Shown piece after piece: positions 8,701-15,555 of a stretch of 64,000 nt of DNA; within the stretch, counting starts at the first letter, position 1; each line of letters begins with the position of its first letter. Under the pieces are notes generated by a model. The model did not search any database. It saw nothing but the letters and a program-made list of their open reading frames with translations, and had not been told where the DNA came from. Position numbers and translations under genes: made by a program. The DNA comes from CAVQND01 sp049518415 (GTDB lineage Bacteria > Verrucomicrobiota > Verrucomicrobiia > Limisphaerales > UBA8199). The stretch covers positions 1 through 64,000 of the forward strand of contig JBEKRX010000006.1 of the NCBI GenBank assembly GCA_049518415.1. Direction: 5' to 3'.

Positions 8701-9560
8701 GCAATGGTGTCGCCGGCGGTGATGGTCTGGGAGCAAGTCGCGCTGTTGGTCGAGGCATCGGTTGCCTGATAGGTCCGACTGAGGGTGAACTGGTTGGGGC
8801 AGTTGCTCGAGCTCAGCACGTCGCCCAGGAACGTCACCGTTACCGGGCCGCTAAGGCTGGAGGCGCTGCCGCCCTGGGCCACGAAGCTCGCGTAATCGGT
8901 GGCAGGCGCCGGGACCTCTGAGGCACATTGCACGGTCACGGTTGGTGGACACGAGATAGTTGGCGGCGGCGGGGTAATAGACAGTTCGGCATCAAAGCCA
9001 GTGTGGCCCTTCGAAGGATGAGCAATAACAGTTTCCAATGTCAGTGAGTACGGCCCAGTTGCGTGAAGCGTTGTCGATGCGGAGCCGGTGAAGCCGGAAC
9101 CAGTCACCGGACCAATGGTCGTCAACAGCACACTCTGTCCGAAAAGGTTATTCCCAGGGTCCGCCCAAGCCGTGTAAGTAACGCTTCCATCAGTGTTACC
9201 GCCGACGGCGGCTATCACATTGCCGCCTGCTGTGAAGTTGGTTTCAGTAAAGTCGATCGTCAGTCCTGCGGCCATTGACGAAGAGCTGGACGTGTCGAGG
9301 TCCATGAAAGGGGCCGAGGCGCTTCCGTAACCTGGTTTGGTTACTCCTATCGTCACGTCGAGATACCACTTGCTTCCGACCGGCCCCACATACGCGATCC
9401 ACCCTGGCGCCGGATTGGAATCTCCAGGCCCCTGATCGGTGATTATGACAGTCCCGCCAGGCGTACCATCCGAAAGGCGCAATTGTGCCGCAAATGGCTG
9501 GACTAAGCCCGCTGCCAGCAATCCAGCGACAAGAAATAACTTCAAATTAGGCGCGTTCAT
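5727..9560 (-). CDS. Large secreted multidomain repeat protein (HYR-like, SdrD-B, DUF11, Ig-like, DUF1349-like)
   Basis: 1277 residues from the ATG at 9560, in front of a clear signal peptide ('LKLFLVAGLLAAGLV'). Order: an N-terminal domain of about 190 residues homologous to the neighbouring VPDGG protein; four to five HYR-like 'DT.PP..T.P' repeats, two of them nearly identical; a Cys-rich segment; another HYR-like unit; an SdrD B-like/Cna-B domain ('GD.GLPGVTVTL...G'); a DUF11-type domain ('ITYTFAVTNTGNT'); a putative Ig domain ('LPPGL.LN..TG.ITGTP'); and a C-terminal DUF1349/concanavalin-like domain ('AGVMIRE'). It has no VPDGG tail or anchor, although its N-terminal domain in the neighbour is attached to one. 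Likely a long extracellular or matrix protein. The weak ribosome-binding site leaves the exact start slightly uncertain. Confidence 0.88.
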   Translation of the reverse strand: MNAPNLKLFLVAGLLAAGLVQPFAAQLRLSDGTPGGTVIITDQGPGDSNPAPGWIAYVGPVGSKWYLDVTIGVTKPGYGSASAPFMDLDTSSSSSMAAGLTIDFTETNFTAGGNVIAAVGGNTDGSVTYTAWADPGNNLFGQSVLLTTIGPVTGSGFTGSASTTLHATGPYSLTLETVIAHPSKGHTGFDAELSITPPPPTISCPPTVTVQCASEVPAPATDYASFVAQGGSASSLSGPVTVTFLGDVLSSSNCPNQFTLSRTYQATDASTNSATCSQTITAGDTIAPIITYVPPGGPLGCNPPTPPDDATVQAQVIAIDNCSVAATNVSHVDVTTGCGVTRTFTVTAVDACNNASAASNVVYTWTVDTTPPVVTVPAGGNLGCNPTLPTVASVAAQVRATDTCGALTTNITCQDATSGCGTTRTFTVVATDACGNSATNTVVYNWTADTAPPVVTVPAGGNLGCNPTVPTVASVAAQVRATDTCGALTTNITYQDATSGCGTTRTFTVVATDACGNSATNTVVYAWTADTTPPVITCPPNYTNSSAHAICGCTQGGWGAPPHGNNMGVLLANYCSTVYPRGCVEVGMPGFGGHSMKFTSAAAIAAYLPAGSTPGALTSDALNPTSSSAGVFGGQVLALQLNVDFCDAGLTGSPGSPLGDMMLNDATSPLNGQTVRQILALANRALGGGNVSAQGVTINTLNTLIDNLNGAFDNCQASGWAATHLLPTSGAPTLAQTGTATATDNCDAHPVVTYSDVVTPGGCAGSTVITRTWQAVDACGNRSTCTQIISLGASAAGVCGTVARDCAADGNLSGDTGLPGVTVTLKNGGSVVATTQTDTNGNYCFNNLPAGTYTVVVTPPANYRQTVPARCLNNNQITVCLAACQSTNGVNFGYTGAAPAVWLVKTGPATANCGQTITYTFAVTNTGNTCLYGGLQVLDPMFGGEIFHQTPVLPGQGFVFTARYVVKATDPPSLVNTALAVGHPPTGNPVTSSATWTVQVAPCARPLTLACPASCGQVGVPYASALVASGGTPPYSYSIRSGSLPPGLKLNANTGAITGTPTSPGVFSFTAQVNDSINADTVGCSISISSLRSPWRRCDVGCVGAPGSGGCAGGSYTVCGSGAGTSGTADGFDYVYQSASGDCSIVARVAGVEATDPWAEAGVMIRETLNANACHASLFVTPGKGVAFQCRTSSGQNGLNVNNPALAAPYWVKVVRRGNTFTSYCSPNGATWTQCGSQTIPMGANVYIGLSVTGHQDGRLCTATFDNVTVTPSGTDH
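7973..8458 (-). repeat. Two 243-bp tandem copies inside the large secreted protein
   Basis: The units at 7973-8215 and 8216-8458 differ at only a few bases and are 81 codons long, so they encode two consecutive HYR-like domains. A third, strongly diverged unit follows near 8460-8700. The near identity suggests recent duplication or ongoing gene conversion. Confidence 0.85.
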
Positions 9561-9690
9561 AGCATTTCGTGGTTTTGTTCGTTGACGGGATTCTGGCGGT
9601 TTCCGCCGCCTTGTCTCCAACAGTAATCCGCTCTCCTTATTTCCAGCACTAAGCCGCTCTTGCAGTAGGGTTCCAACCCTCCATCCATCC

Positions 9691-9733
9691 TGAAAAACAA
9701 ACCAGCGGCGGGGCTTTACTCCTGCCGCTGGTT
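9691..9733 (-). terminator. Rho-independent terminator after the 203-residue VPDGG gene
   Basis: A 10-bp stem (arms 9724-9733 and 9700-9709, arm AACCAGCGGC) is followed on the minus strand by TTGTTTTTC. It sits 40 bp after the stop codon at 9773. This would separate the short VPDGG gene from the large gene downstream. Confidence 0.75.
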
Positions 9734-9772
9734 CCTCAAAACCGTGCTTTGGCCTCCGCCGAAAGCAGGCCG

Positions 9773-10384
9773 TTACTTGCTCAGCCTCCGGCGCAGCCCC
9801 TCGACTCCCATAACCGCGAAACCAAGCAGCGCAACCGTCAGCCCGCCGTCTGGTACCCCGATAGTGGCATCGAAGCTGCTTACACCTGCTCCCCGGTGGA
9901 AGATGTCGACAGTCTGCGTCAGATTATAAGGGGCGCCTACCGCCGCGCCGGTCGTGGAGCCGGCGAACGGACCAGGACCTCCTCCTATCGGCCCCGTGAA
10001 CGTGGTGGTGTACGAGACCATGCCCGCAGTAGTGCCGCCGATCCCTGCGAGAACAGCGCCGTTCTGGAGGAATGGGCCGTCCGTAAGGGTGATCGTCAGA
10101 TGGCCGGCGCCCAACGACTGGTCAACGCTATTCAGGTCCATAAAAGCGGTTGGCTTTTCGGAAATACCCGTCGTCACGTTAACGAACCAATTGAGCCCAA
10201 CGGGGCCTATGTACGTGACGACCCCGGGGTTCAGATTGAGATCGCCCGGCAGACCGTCGACGATCGTTTGCGTATCTGCGGGTATCCCATCCGACAGCGT
10301 CAAGGTCAACGGAATCGCGTAGGCCGACCCCGCACACGCCGCCACCGACACGGCCATGAGGGCTATTTTGAATCTGTTTTTCAT
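9773..10384 (-). CDS. VPDGG-CTERM (exosortase-sorted) secreted protein
   Basis: 203 residues from the ATG at 10384, in front of a good signal peptide (MKNRFK, hydrophobic core, 'GSAYA' cleavage region). The mature protein is one domain of about 150 residues followed directly by the sorting tail: VPDGG, hydrophobic helix, 'RRRLSK'. The domain aligns by eye with the first 190 residues of the 1277-residue protein next door, sharing 'LSDG.P', 'PGD.N.NPG', 'Y.GPVG..W', 'FMDL' and 'GPIGG/GPVTG' blocks. It is therefore a probable substrate of the exosortase in this locus. A sigma-54 promoter match lies about 80 bp upstream and a terminator follows, so it is probably a single-gene transcript under PrsR control (inference). 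The frame stays open a further 51 codons upstream, but that part has no signal peptide. Confidence 0.9.
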   Translation of the reverse strand: MKNRFKIALMAVSVAACAGSAYAIPLTLTLSDGIPADTQTIVDGLPGDLNLNPGVVTYIGPVGLNWFVNVTTGISEKPTAFMDLNSVDQSLGAGHLTITLTDGPFLQNGAVLAGIGGTTAGMVSYTTTFTGPIGGGPGPFAGSTTGAAVGAPYNLTQTVDIFHRGAGVSSFDATIGVPDGGLTVALLGFAVMGVEGLRRRLSK

Positions 10385-10465
10385 AGTGTTTGTTTTTTTG
10401 CTGTTGTTTGTTATTACTTTCAACCGGCTGCTCAAAGCACGGCTTTCGAGTTCAGTTGCACATAG

Positions 10466-10481
10466 GCAAGGAGGATGCCAA
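10466..10481 (-). promoter_or_regulatory. Sigma-54 (-24/-12) promoter match upstream of a VPDGG gene
   Basis: On the minus strand the site reads TTGGCA, six bases, TTGC. This matches the YTGGCAYR-N4-TTGC consensus at all defined positions except the R. Transcription would begin near 10454, giving a leader of about 70 bases before the ATG at 10384. The window encodes a PrsR-type sigma-54 activator. One near match per strand is expected by chance in a window this size, so its position is the main support. Confidence 0.55.
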
Positions 10482-10889
10482 GTTTGTGCTGACCAGGGTG
10501 TTGCTGGAAGCCGCAATGTATAAGTTGTTGTGGTCAAGGCACTTCGGTGGCTGGTTTTTTTGAGTTTTTCCGTGGCCCCTCCGAGCGACCCCAGGAAAAC
10601 TGTAAGGGCTTCCGACGCTTGAAGTGCATTTGGCAGGAGCGACCGTCATAAGTCGCTGATTTTCAAGGGCTTAGCCATGGTTTTAAGATTCTGTAAGCGA
10701 TTGCGACGCTTTCACAGTGTCACCGCCAGGGTGTTCGGCGTGAAGGCCTTTGGCCTTGGGCCACCGGCATGGAGGGGCCGAGCGGCCCGGCGGAGGCCGA
10801 AGGTCCTGGAACATTGCTGGGCGGACCGGGGGCGGTGACGGCCGTGTCTTCGGTGGTGGTTTGGACACAGGCGGCAGCGTAAACCGGGG
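10482..10889. other. Intergenic region, no gene seen
   Basis: About 400 bp between the sigma-54 site and the HEAT-like gene. It contains small GC-rich inverted repeats, such as AAGGCC/GGCCTT at 10743-10757, but no convincing ORF, tRNA or structured RNA that I can name. Confidence 0.4.
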
Positions 10890-12281
10890 CTAACTACCGG
10901 GCATGGGTGCTGCGGCGGACTGCGAGAGGCGCTGCCGCAGCAGGTCGCTGCAATTCTTCAGGGCCTGGACGGCTGTCGGGTCGGCAGCAAGGGGGAGCAG
11001 TTGTTGAATCAGGTCCAGTCTTAGGTTGACCTGGTCCGTTGACAAATTGGCCGGGACGGGGAGGCTGTAAAAGTTCTGATTGCCGGCGGCGACATGGGTG
11101 GTTTTCAGGCCGTTTTTGTCGGCGGAACTGAGAGTCGCATCATAGACGGCGGACAGGAATCCGACCTGGTCACCCGCCAGGATGGGGGCGATGGCGGCCC
11201 AGGTGACGGTGGGGATGGTGTTCTGGCGGGCCTGTTCCAGCAGCGCCTCACGGGCGTCAGGGTATTGGCTGGAAAGCTGTGCCAGCATGCGCAGGGCGGG
11301 GTCCCTGGAACCAATCGTCGAGCCCTCCTGGGGCTGCGCCATCCGAATCAGGGATGGGATGCCTGAACCGTCCGGGAGCTGAGCAAGCGCGATAGCGGCG
11401 TAATATCTCCAGCGCGCGCCAACCTGCTGCAGTTCCTCGGCCACGCCGGCGCCGCCGTATTTGTCCAGCACCTCGAAAAGCGGCGCCACGTCCTTCTCGC
11501 CCAAGGCCCCGGCGTCGGCCACGGCCAGGAGCTGGCGCGCTGAGAGCACCGCTTGTTCGCGGAACTGTTCGGGCGCCAGCTTGTCAAGGTTTTGCGCCAG
11601 CACTGCGAGCTCGCGCGGGTCAGTGGCAGCCTGCAGGGCTTGGAAGGTGGCCGCGGTGGCTTCCGGGCCGCCGATTTGCGCCAGGGCGTCGAGCAGGGCG
11701 GCCCGGGCCGAGGCATACCCAAGCGTCGCGGCGCCATTGGGGCCGAAGTTGGCCTCGATGTTTCGTGCCAGGAACTCCCGGATGGCCGGCACCGCCGCAG
11801 CGCCCTGCTCTAAAAGCTTCTGCAGGTTCTGTCTCCATTCGGCGGCCTTCTCTGGCGCCGGAGGACTGTTCGTCACGTCCAGGCTGCACAAACTGGCCAC
11901 CAACTGCCGGGCATAGGCCGCAGGCTCCGGCGCTGGCACGGGAGCCGAGCTGGTGGCGGGGAGCGCGGCTGATGGACTGGCGGCGGCGGCGATCGCCGAA
12001 GGGGAAATGGGGGCGGTTGGTCCTGGGGCGGAAATTGTGGCCGGCGCCGCGCCACGCTCCGGCGCTCTTGCATCTGCCATCGGCCCACTCCGAGGCGCAG
12101 CTGAGGGCGGTTCAGGACTGCGGCCAGGAGAATGGCCATGCCTCAGCAAGGCGACCGCCGCGCTCAGGCAGAGCAATCCAGCAACAACCACCGCAGCACA
12201 AAACCCCGGACGCGCCGACCGATTCGCCCCGCTGGGGCGGGCCGGGGTGTTTCCATTTCCCTTTCGGGAGTTCGGGTTCAT
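10890..12281 (-). CDS. Membrane-anchored HEAT-like repeat protein
   Basis: 463 residues from the ATG at 12281. A basic N-terminus is followed by one transmembrane helix (about residues 26-46) and a 90-residue Pro/Ala/Ser linker. The remaining 330 residues are all helical, with HEAT-like features ('GGPEATAATFQAL', 'ALAQLPDGSGIPSLIRMA'). The topology suggests an inner-membrane anchor with a periplasmic solenoid. Its start codon overlaps the stop of the small membrane-protein gene (ATGA), so translation is probably coupled. Both follow the OPX gene by a short gap, which suggests an operon OPX - small membrane protein - HEAT protein and a role beside polysaccharide export. This is inference from position; I cannot name the family. 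Confidence 0.78.
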   Translation of the reverse strand: MNPNSRKGNGNTPARPSGANRSARPGFCAAVVVAGLLCLSAAVALLRHGHSPGRSPEPPSAAPRSGPMADARAPERGAAPATISAPGPTAPISPSAIAAAASPSAALPATSSAPVPAPEPAAYARQLVASLCSLDVTNSPPAPEKAAEWRQNLQKLLEQGAAAVPAIREFLARNIEANFGPNGAATLGYASARAALLDALAQIGGPEATAATFQALQAATDPRELAVLAQNLDKLAPEQFREQAVLSARQLLAVADAGALGEKDVAPLFEVLDKYGGAGVAEELQQVGARWRYYAAIALAQLPDGSGIPSLIRMAQPQEGSTIGSRDPALRMLAQLSSQYPDAREALLEQARQNTIPTVTWAAIAPILAGDQVGFLSAVYDATLSSADKNGLKTTHVAAGNQNFYSLPVPANLSTDQVNLRLDLIQQLLPLAADPTAVQALKNCSDLLRQRLSQSAAAPMPGS

Positions 12282-12532
12282 TGGCTTCTTGTGCCCTTGC
12301 GCGCGCGCCAAGGGGCCACTCTGTGGAAGAAGGCCGGGAGGAAGAGCAGGAGGGCCAGCAGAGGCAGGGAGACCAACAGCGAGAGCAGGCAACAGAGTCT
12401 TGAGCCCAGGGACAGGCGAGTTGCCGCCGCAGGCCAGGAATCATTGTTCAGCGACATCGGGCCGGAGGCATCAGATATGCGCCCCGAGCGGTCGCCAGGC
12501 GTTGGCCTGACCGCGTCAAGTTGCTCATCCAT
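12278..12532 (-). CDS. Small single-pass membrane protein
   Basis: 84 residues. A polar N-terminal half is followed by one very hydrophobic helix (about residues 46-69, Leu-rich) and a short basic tail, which predicts a cytoplasmic C-terminus or a tail-anchored protein. Support for a real gene: it begins 22 bp after the OPX stop, an AAGGTG lies just before the ATG (spacing is short), and its TGA overlaps the ATG of the HEAT-like gene by the ATGA arrangement. There is no known family by eye. The frame is open 21 codons further upstream, but that part overlaps the OPX gene. Confidence 0.6.
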   Translation of the reverse strand: MDEQLDAVRPTPGDRSGRISDASGPMSLNNDSWPAAATRLSLGSRLCCLLSLLVSLPLLALLLFLPAFFHRVAPWRARKGTRSQ

Positions 12533-12554
12533 ACACCTTATCAAAGGAAGACCA

Positions 12555-13514
12555 CTAAAACAGGGAGAGCCGTTCCGGCACGTAGATGATATCAAAGGGC
12601 TTCAGCTTGAAGGGCTCGGATTGCTGCCCTTGCAGAGCACGTTTCAAATTCAGCCGGTGATACTCCGTGCGCCCATTGTCATGCCGGATCACCCTCACCG
12701 ATTTAAGATTCGCCCTGGTGTAGTCGAAGCCGCCGGCCTCCATAATGGCTTCCAGCGCGTCAATTGGCCGATCGGACATAATCTTGCCGGGGCGCAGCAC
12801 GGCGCCGGTGACATAGACCGGAAAGGCAGATGATTCCATGGTGACAGTTACTTCTTTGACTTGGAGTTGCGGGCCGTAGAGTTCAATCAACTGTTTTTCC
12901 ATTTCACTGGGGGCCAGACCGGCGGCCTTGAACTCGCCGAGCAGCGGCAGATTGATTTTGCCGTCGCGCCGGATCTGCTGGGTGGTGTTCAGGTTAAGGG
13001 CGCCGGGGAAGGCGATGCGCACCACATCACCCTCGTGGAGCAAGAGCGCCTCCGCTTGAGGCTGGCCGGGACTATTGGTGCCGGCCTGCGGGCGGGGATT
13101 GAGGTCGCTTTTCGCGGCCAGTGGTTGTGTTGCCGGGAGCGTCTGCGGGCCGGGACCATTGGTGCCGGGCTGCGGGCGGGGATTGAGGTCGCTCTTCGCG
13201 GCCGGTGGTTGCGTTGCCGCCAGCGTTTCTTGCTGCGGCCCAGGCGTCAGCGGTTGGGCGTGGGCAGCAGCTTTGTCAACTGGCTGCGTGAAGTTGCGAT
13301 CCAGCCATTCGCCGGGGGTTAGCGGCCGCGCCTGGGCGGCCGGTGTCTCGAGCTCCGCGAATCGAGGCGCGGGCCGTGTCTGACAGCCCGCGACACTCAT
13401 TAACAAGGCCAACGCAATAGCTGCGCTGCTCGCGCAATTGGCGATCCGAAGGTCTGGCTGCTCACTTTTGCGGCAGTCTTTACAATTAGTTCTTCTATTC
13501 GATTCGTTTGTCAT
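12555..13514 (-). CDS. Polysaccharide export lipoprotein (OPX / Wza family)
   Basis: 319 residues. A lipobox 'SVAGC' puts the lipidated Cys at position 44, after a rather long N-region. Residues 55-150 form a Pro/Gln/Ala-rich linker with an internal 28-residue duplication. The C-terminal half carries the Poly_export domain ('GDVVRIAFPGA', 'RRDGKINLPLLGE', 'LYGPQL..VTV') and an SLBB domain ('VYVTGAVLRPGKI'), ending at 'DIIYVPERL'. OPX proteins form or support the outer-membrane channel for exopolysaccharide. A strong AGGAGG lies six bases before the ATG. A 654-bp region with a sigma-54-like site lies upstream, so this is probably the first gene of its transcript. Confidence 0.92.
   Translation of the reverse strand: MTNESNRRTNCKDCRKSEQPDLRIANCASSAAIALALLMSVAGCQTRPAPRFAELETPAAQARPLTPGEWLDRNFTQPVDKAAAHAQPLTPGPQQETLAATQPPAAKSDLNPRPQPGTNGPGPQTLPATQPLAAKSDLNPRPQAGTNSPGQPQAEALLLHEGDVVRIAFPGALNLNTTQQIRRDGKINLPLLGEFKAAGLAPSEMEKQLIELYGPQLQVKEVTVTMESSAFPVYVTGAVLRPGKIMSDRPIDALEAIMEAGGFDYTRANLKSVRVIRHDNGRTEYHRLNLKRALQGQQSEPFKLKPFDIIYVPERLSLF
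13066..13233 (-). repeat. 84-bp tandem duplication in the OPX linker
   Basis: The copies start at 13066 and 13150, are 28 codons long, and are nearly identical over their first 68 bases. They duplicate a Pro/Asn/Gly-rich stretch of the linker ('AAKSDLNPRPQ' appears twice). Linker length could therefore vary between strains. Confidence 0.8.
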
Positions 13515-14168
13515 GTTTTCCTCCTACAGCGGATATCCGTGCTGCCGATTCATGGCACCGTCCGACAGAACCCACGGATAATCGTTTCTGGTTATTGTGG
13601 AATATACTAGCACGCTGCGAAGATTCTCTGGTCCCTACCAACTTGGTGGCGGCCGCGCCGCGCTGAGAAACAGGCGGGTTAGCCGGCCGCCATCTTTATT
13701 AGTCGGTTATCGAGTCTATCAGGCGCGGCGGAAGATAGAGGCCAAACAGGGCCGCTGCCGGCACCGCTAAGCAGTCCTGCGGCCAGCGCCGTTGCCAGCA
13801 GATAATGCCTTAATCCTATTCGGGGCACGATTAGCATACCTCTTAATGCATCGTGTCAGTACGCAAGAACTGAGCCAAGAATCACAGTAATAGGCTCAGG
13901 GAATGACGAGGGTTGCTAAATGCTTGAGCCTCAATGGGTTGAGTCGCCTGGTGTAGATGCAAGATGTAAGACGCCGCGAGGAAAAAAACGCGCGAGTGTA
14001 AATTGTTCCGACGGGTTTCGCCCGGCCAGGCTGGTCATTGATGCAAGTGGTTCAGTCGCAAGGAGAAAGGCAGACGCTCCCTGTGACTGGGTTGTGTAAA
14101 GGATTACGTCAGTGAAGCGTTGAAGCGGACAAGAATGTCCGCGCTCCCTCCTGTGAGTGCCAATCTCC
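13515..14168. other. Long intergenic region upstream of the OPX gene
   Basis: About 650 bp with no credible gene. It holds the OPX ribosome-binding site, a sigma-54-like site (13863-13878), an octamer tract TGAAGCG (14112-14127) and a perfect 7-bp hairpin with a 4-base loop (14125-14142, arm GCGGACA) that looks like a dispersed intergenic element. A short open frame with hydrophobic character near 13700-13835 could be a remnant but cannot be supported. Confidence 0.5.
13863..13878 (-). promoter_or_regulatory. Sigma-54-like promoter match upstream of the OPX gene
   Basis: The minus-strand site reads TTGGCT, six bases, TTGC: the correct GG-N10-GC spacing and one mismatch (T for A in TGGCA). 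The predicted start near 13851 gives a leader of about 340 bases, which is long. It lies on the correct strand between prsR and the OPX gene. Confidence 0.4.
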
Positions 14169-15551
14169 TCAGGCAGGTTCCGCGGCATTGGTTTCGCGTT
14201 CCGGTCGCTGGATGCCCAACTTCTCCATCAGTTCATAAAGGGTAGGCCGGCTGACCCCCAATTCGGCAGCGGCGCGCGCAATCTTGCCGGAATGCTTCCG
14301 AAGCGCCTGCTGGATCATTTCGCGTTCAACTGATTCCCGAGCTTCCTTGAGACCGGCCGCGTGCGGAGGCATCCAAGGGATCGTCAGCTCCAAGTCCTGC
14401 GCCGTCAGGCGTTTGCCCTCGGCCATGATTACCGCACGTTTCACCCGATTCTCAAGTTCGCGGACATTGCCCGGCCAGGAGTGGCGGCTGAGCGCCTTGA
14501 TGGCCTCGGGATCAAAAGCAAGGCCCTCTTTGCCGGTTTCTGAGGCGCTCCGGCGCAGGAGTTCCTGGGCCAGCAAGCGGATGTCGCCCTCCCGGTCGCG
14601 CAGCGGGGGCAACTGGATGACCACCACCGCCAGGCGATAGTACAAATCCTCGCGGAACCGTCCCTCATTCATACCCTTTTTCAGGTCACTATTGGTGGCG
14701 GCAATGACCCGCGTGTCCACCCCGATTTCCTCCCTGCCGCCGACTCGTTCAATCGTTTGTTCCTGAAGAAAGCGCAGCAGCTTGACCTGCAAGGGGAGGG
14801 GAAGCTCTCCGATTTCATCCAGGAAGAGGGTTCCTCCACTGGCGTGCTCAATGCGCCCTTTGCGCTGGATGTGGGCGCCGGTGAACGAGCCCTTTTCATG
14901 GCCGAAGAGCTCACTTTCCAGGAGTGTGTCCGGGATGGCGCTGCAATTGATCGGGACGAAGGGGCCGTCTTTTCTGGCGCTGCGCCGGTGGATCGCCAGG
15001 GCAGCCTTCTCTTTGCCCGTCCCGCTTTCCCCCAAGATCAACACGGGCGCGTCAGTGGTGGCCACCTTGCGGACGGAGTTGAACACGACCTGCATTTGCG
15101 GGCTGGCGCCGAGCATGCCCTCGAAAGTTTCTCCTGTCAGGTGCTGCTGCAGTTGGCGGTAGTCGTTTTCCAGGCTGGCGACATGAAAGGTCCGTTTGAG
15201 GATGACCCTCAGTTCTTGGATTTCCACTGGTTTGGTCAGGAAGTCATAAGCGCCGGCGCCGATAGCCTGGAGGGCATTATCCTTCTCGCCCTGGCCGGTG
15301 ATGAGAATAATCTTGGCCAGACTGTCCAGGGCGAGCATTTCGGACAAGGCGGCAAATCCTTCCTCGGGGCTGGCCGGATGGGGAGGGAGGCCTAAATCCA
15401 GCAAGACCACGGGCGGCCGCTGCTCACGAAAGGCCGCGATGGCGCTGGGGCGGTCTTGGGCCAAGAGGACGTTGTAGTCCTGAAGGAGGGCCCATTTCAT
15501 TTGGGCGCGGATTTCTTCGTCGTCATCAACGATGAGCAGTTTTGGGTTCAT
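14169..15551 (-). CDS. prsR: PrsR-type sigma-54-dependent response regulator
   Basis: 460 residues from the ATG at 15551. Receiver domain 1-115: D9/D10, phospho-acceptor D52, K107. AAA+ sigma-54 interaction domain about 145-380: Walker A 'GESGTGK' (174-180), the sigma-54 loop as 'GSFTGA' (221-226), Walker B 'LFLDEIGEL', arginine-finger region, 'WPGNVRELEN'. A Fis-type helix-turn-helix near the C-terminus has 'GVSRPTLYELMEKLGI'. It begins four bases after the stop of the kinase gene, so the two form an operon. This is the architecture of the PEP-CTERM-associated regulator PrsR, which drives sigma-54 transcription of exosortase substrates and EPS genes. Two sigma-54-like sites in the window are candidate targets (inference). 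A longer frame upstream lies inside the kinase gene and has no support. Confidence 0.95.
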   Translation of the reverse strand: MNPKLLIVDDDEEIRAQMKWALLQDYNVLLAQDRPSAIAAFREQRPPVVLLDLGLPPHPASPEEGFAALSEMLALDSLAKIILITGQGEKDNALQAIGAGAYDFLTKPVEIQELRVILKRTFHVASLENDYRQLQQHLTGETFEGMLGASPQMQVVFNSVRKVATTDAPVLILGESGTGKEKAALAIHRRSARKDGPFVPINCSAIPDTLLESELFGHEKGSFTGAHIQRKGRIEHASGGTLFLDEIGELPLPLQVKLLRFLQEQTIERVGGREEIGVDTRVIAATNSDLKKGMNEGRFREDLYYRLAVVVIQLPPLRDREGDIRLLAQELLRRSASETGKEGLAFDPEAIKALSRHSWPGNVRELENRVKRAVIMAEGKRLTAQDLELTIPWMPPHAAGLKEARESVEREMIQQALRKHSGKIARAAAELGVSRPTLYELMEKLGIQRPERETNAAEPA

Positions 15552-15555
15552 AGCG

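Noticed and set aside
7641..8921. A 426-codon plus-strand frame opposite the large secreted protein
   Set aside because: Arg/His/Gly-rich with no domain; its length is explained by the repeats and GC bias of the real minus-strand gene.
13700..13840. Short hydrophobic open frames on the minus strand that recall a membrane-protein fragment
   Set aside because: Too short, no start signal, and no family could be supported.
13931..14188. Possible 85-codon gene overlapping the end of prsR
   Set aside because: It runs through an intergenic hairpin element and the octamer tract; no ribosome-binding site, and its sequence is explained by the repeats.
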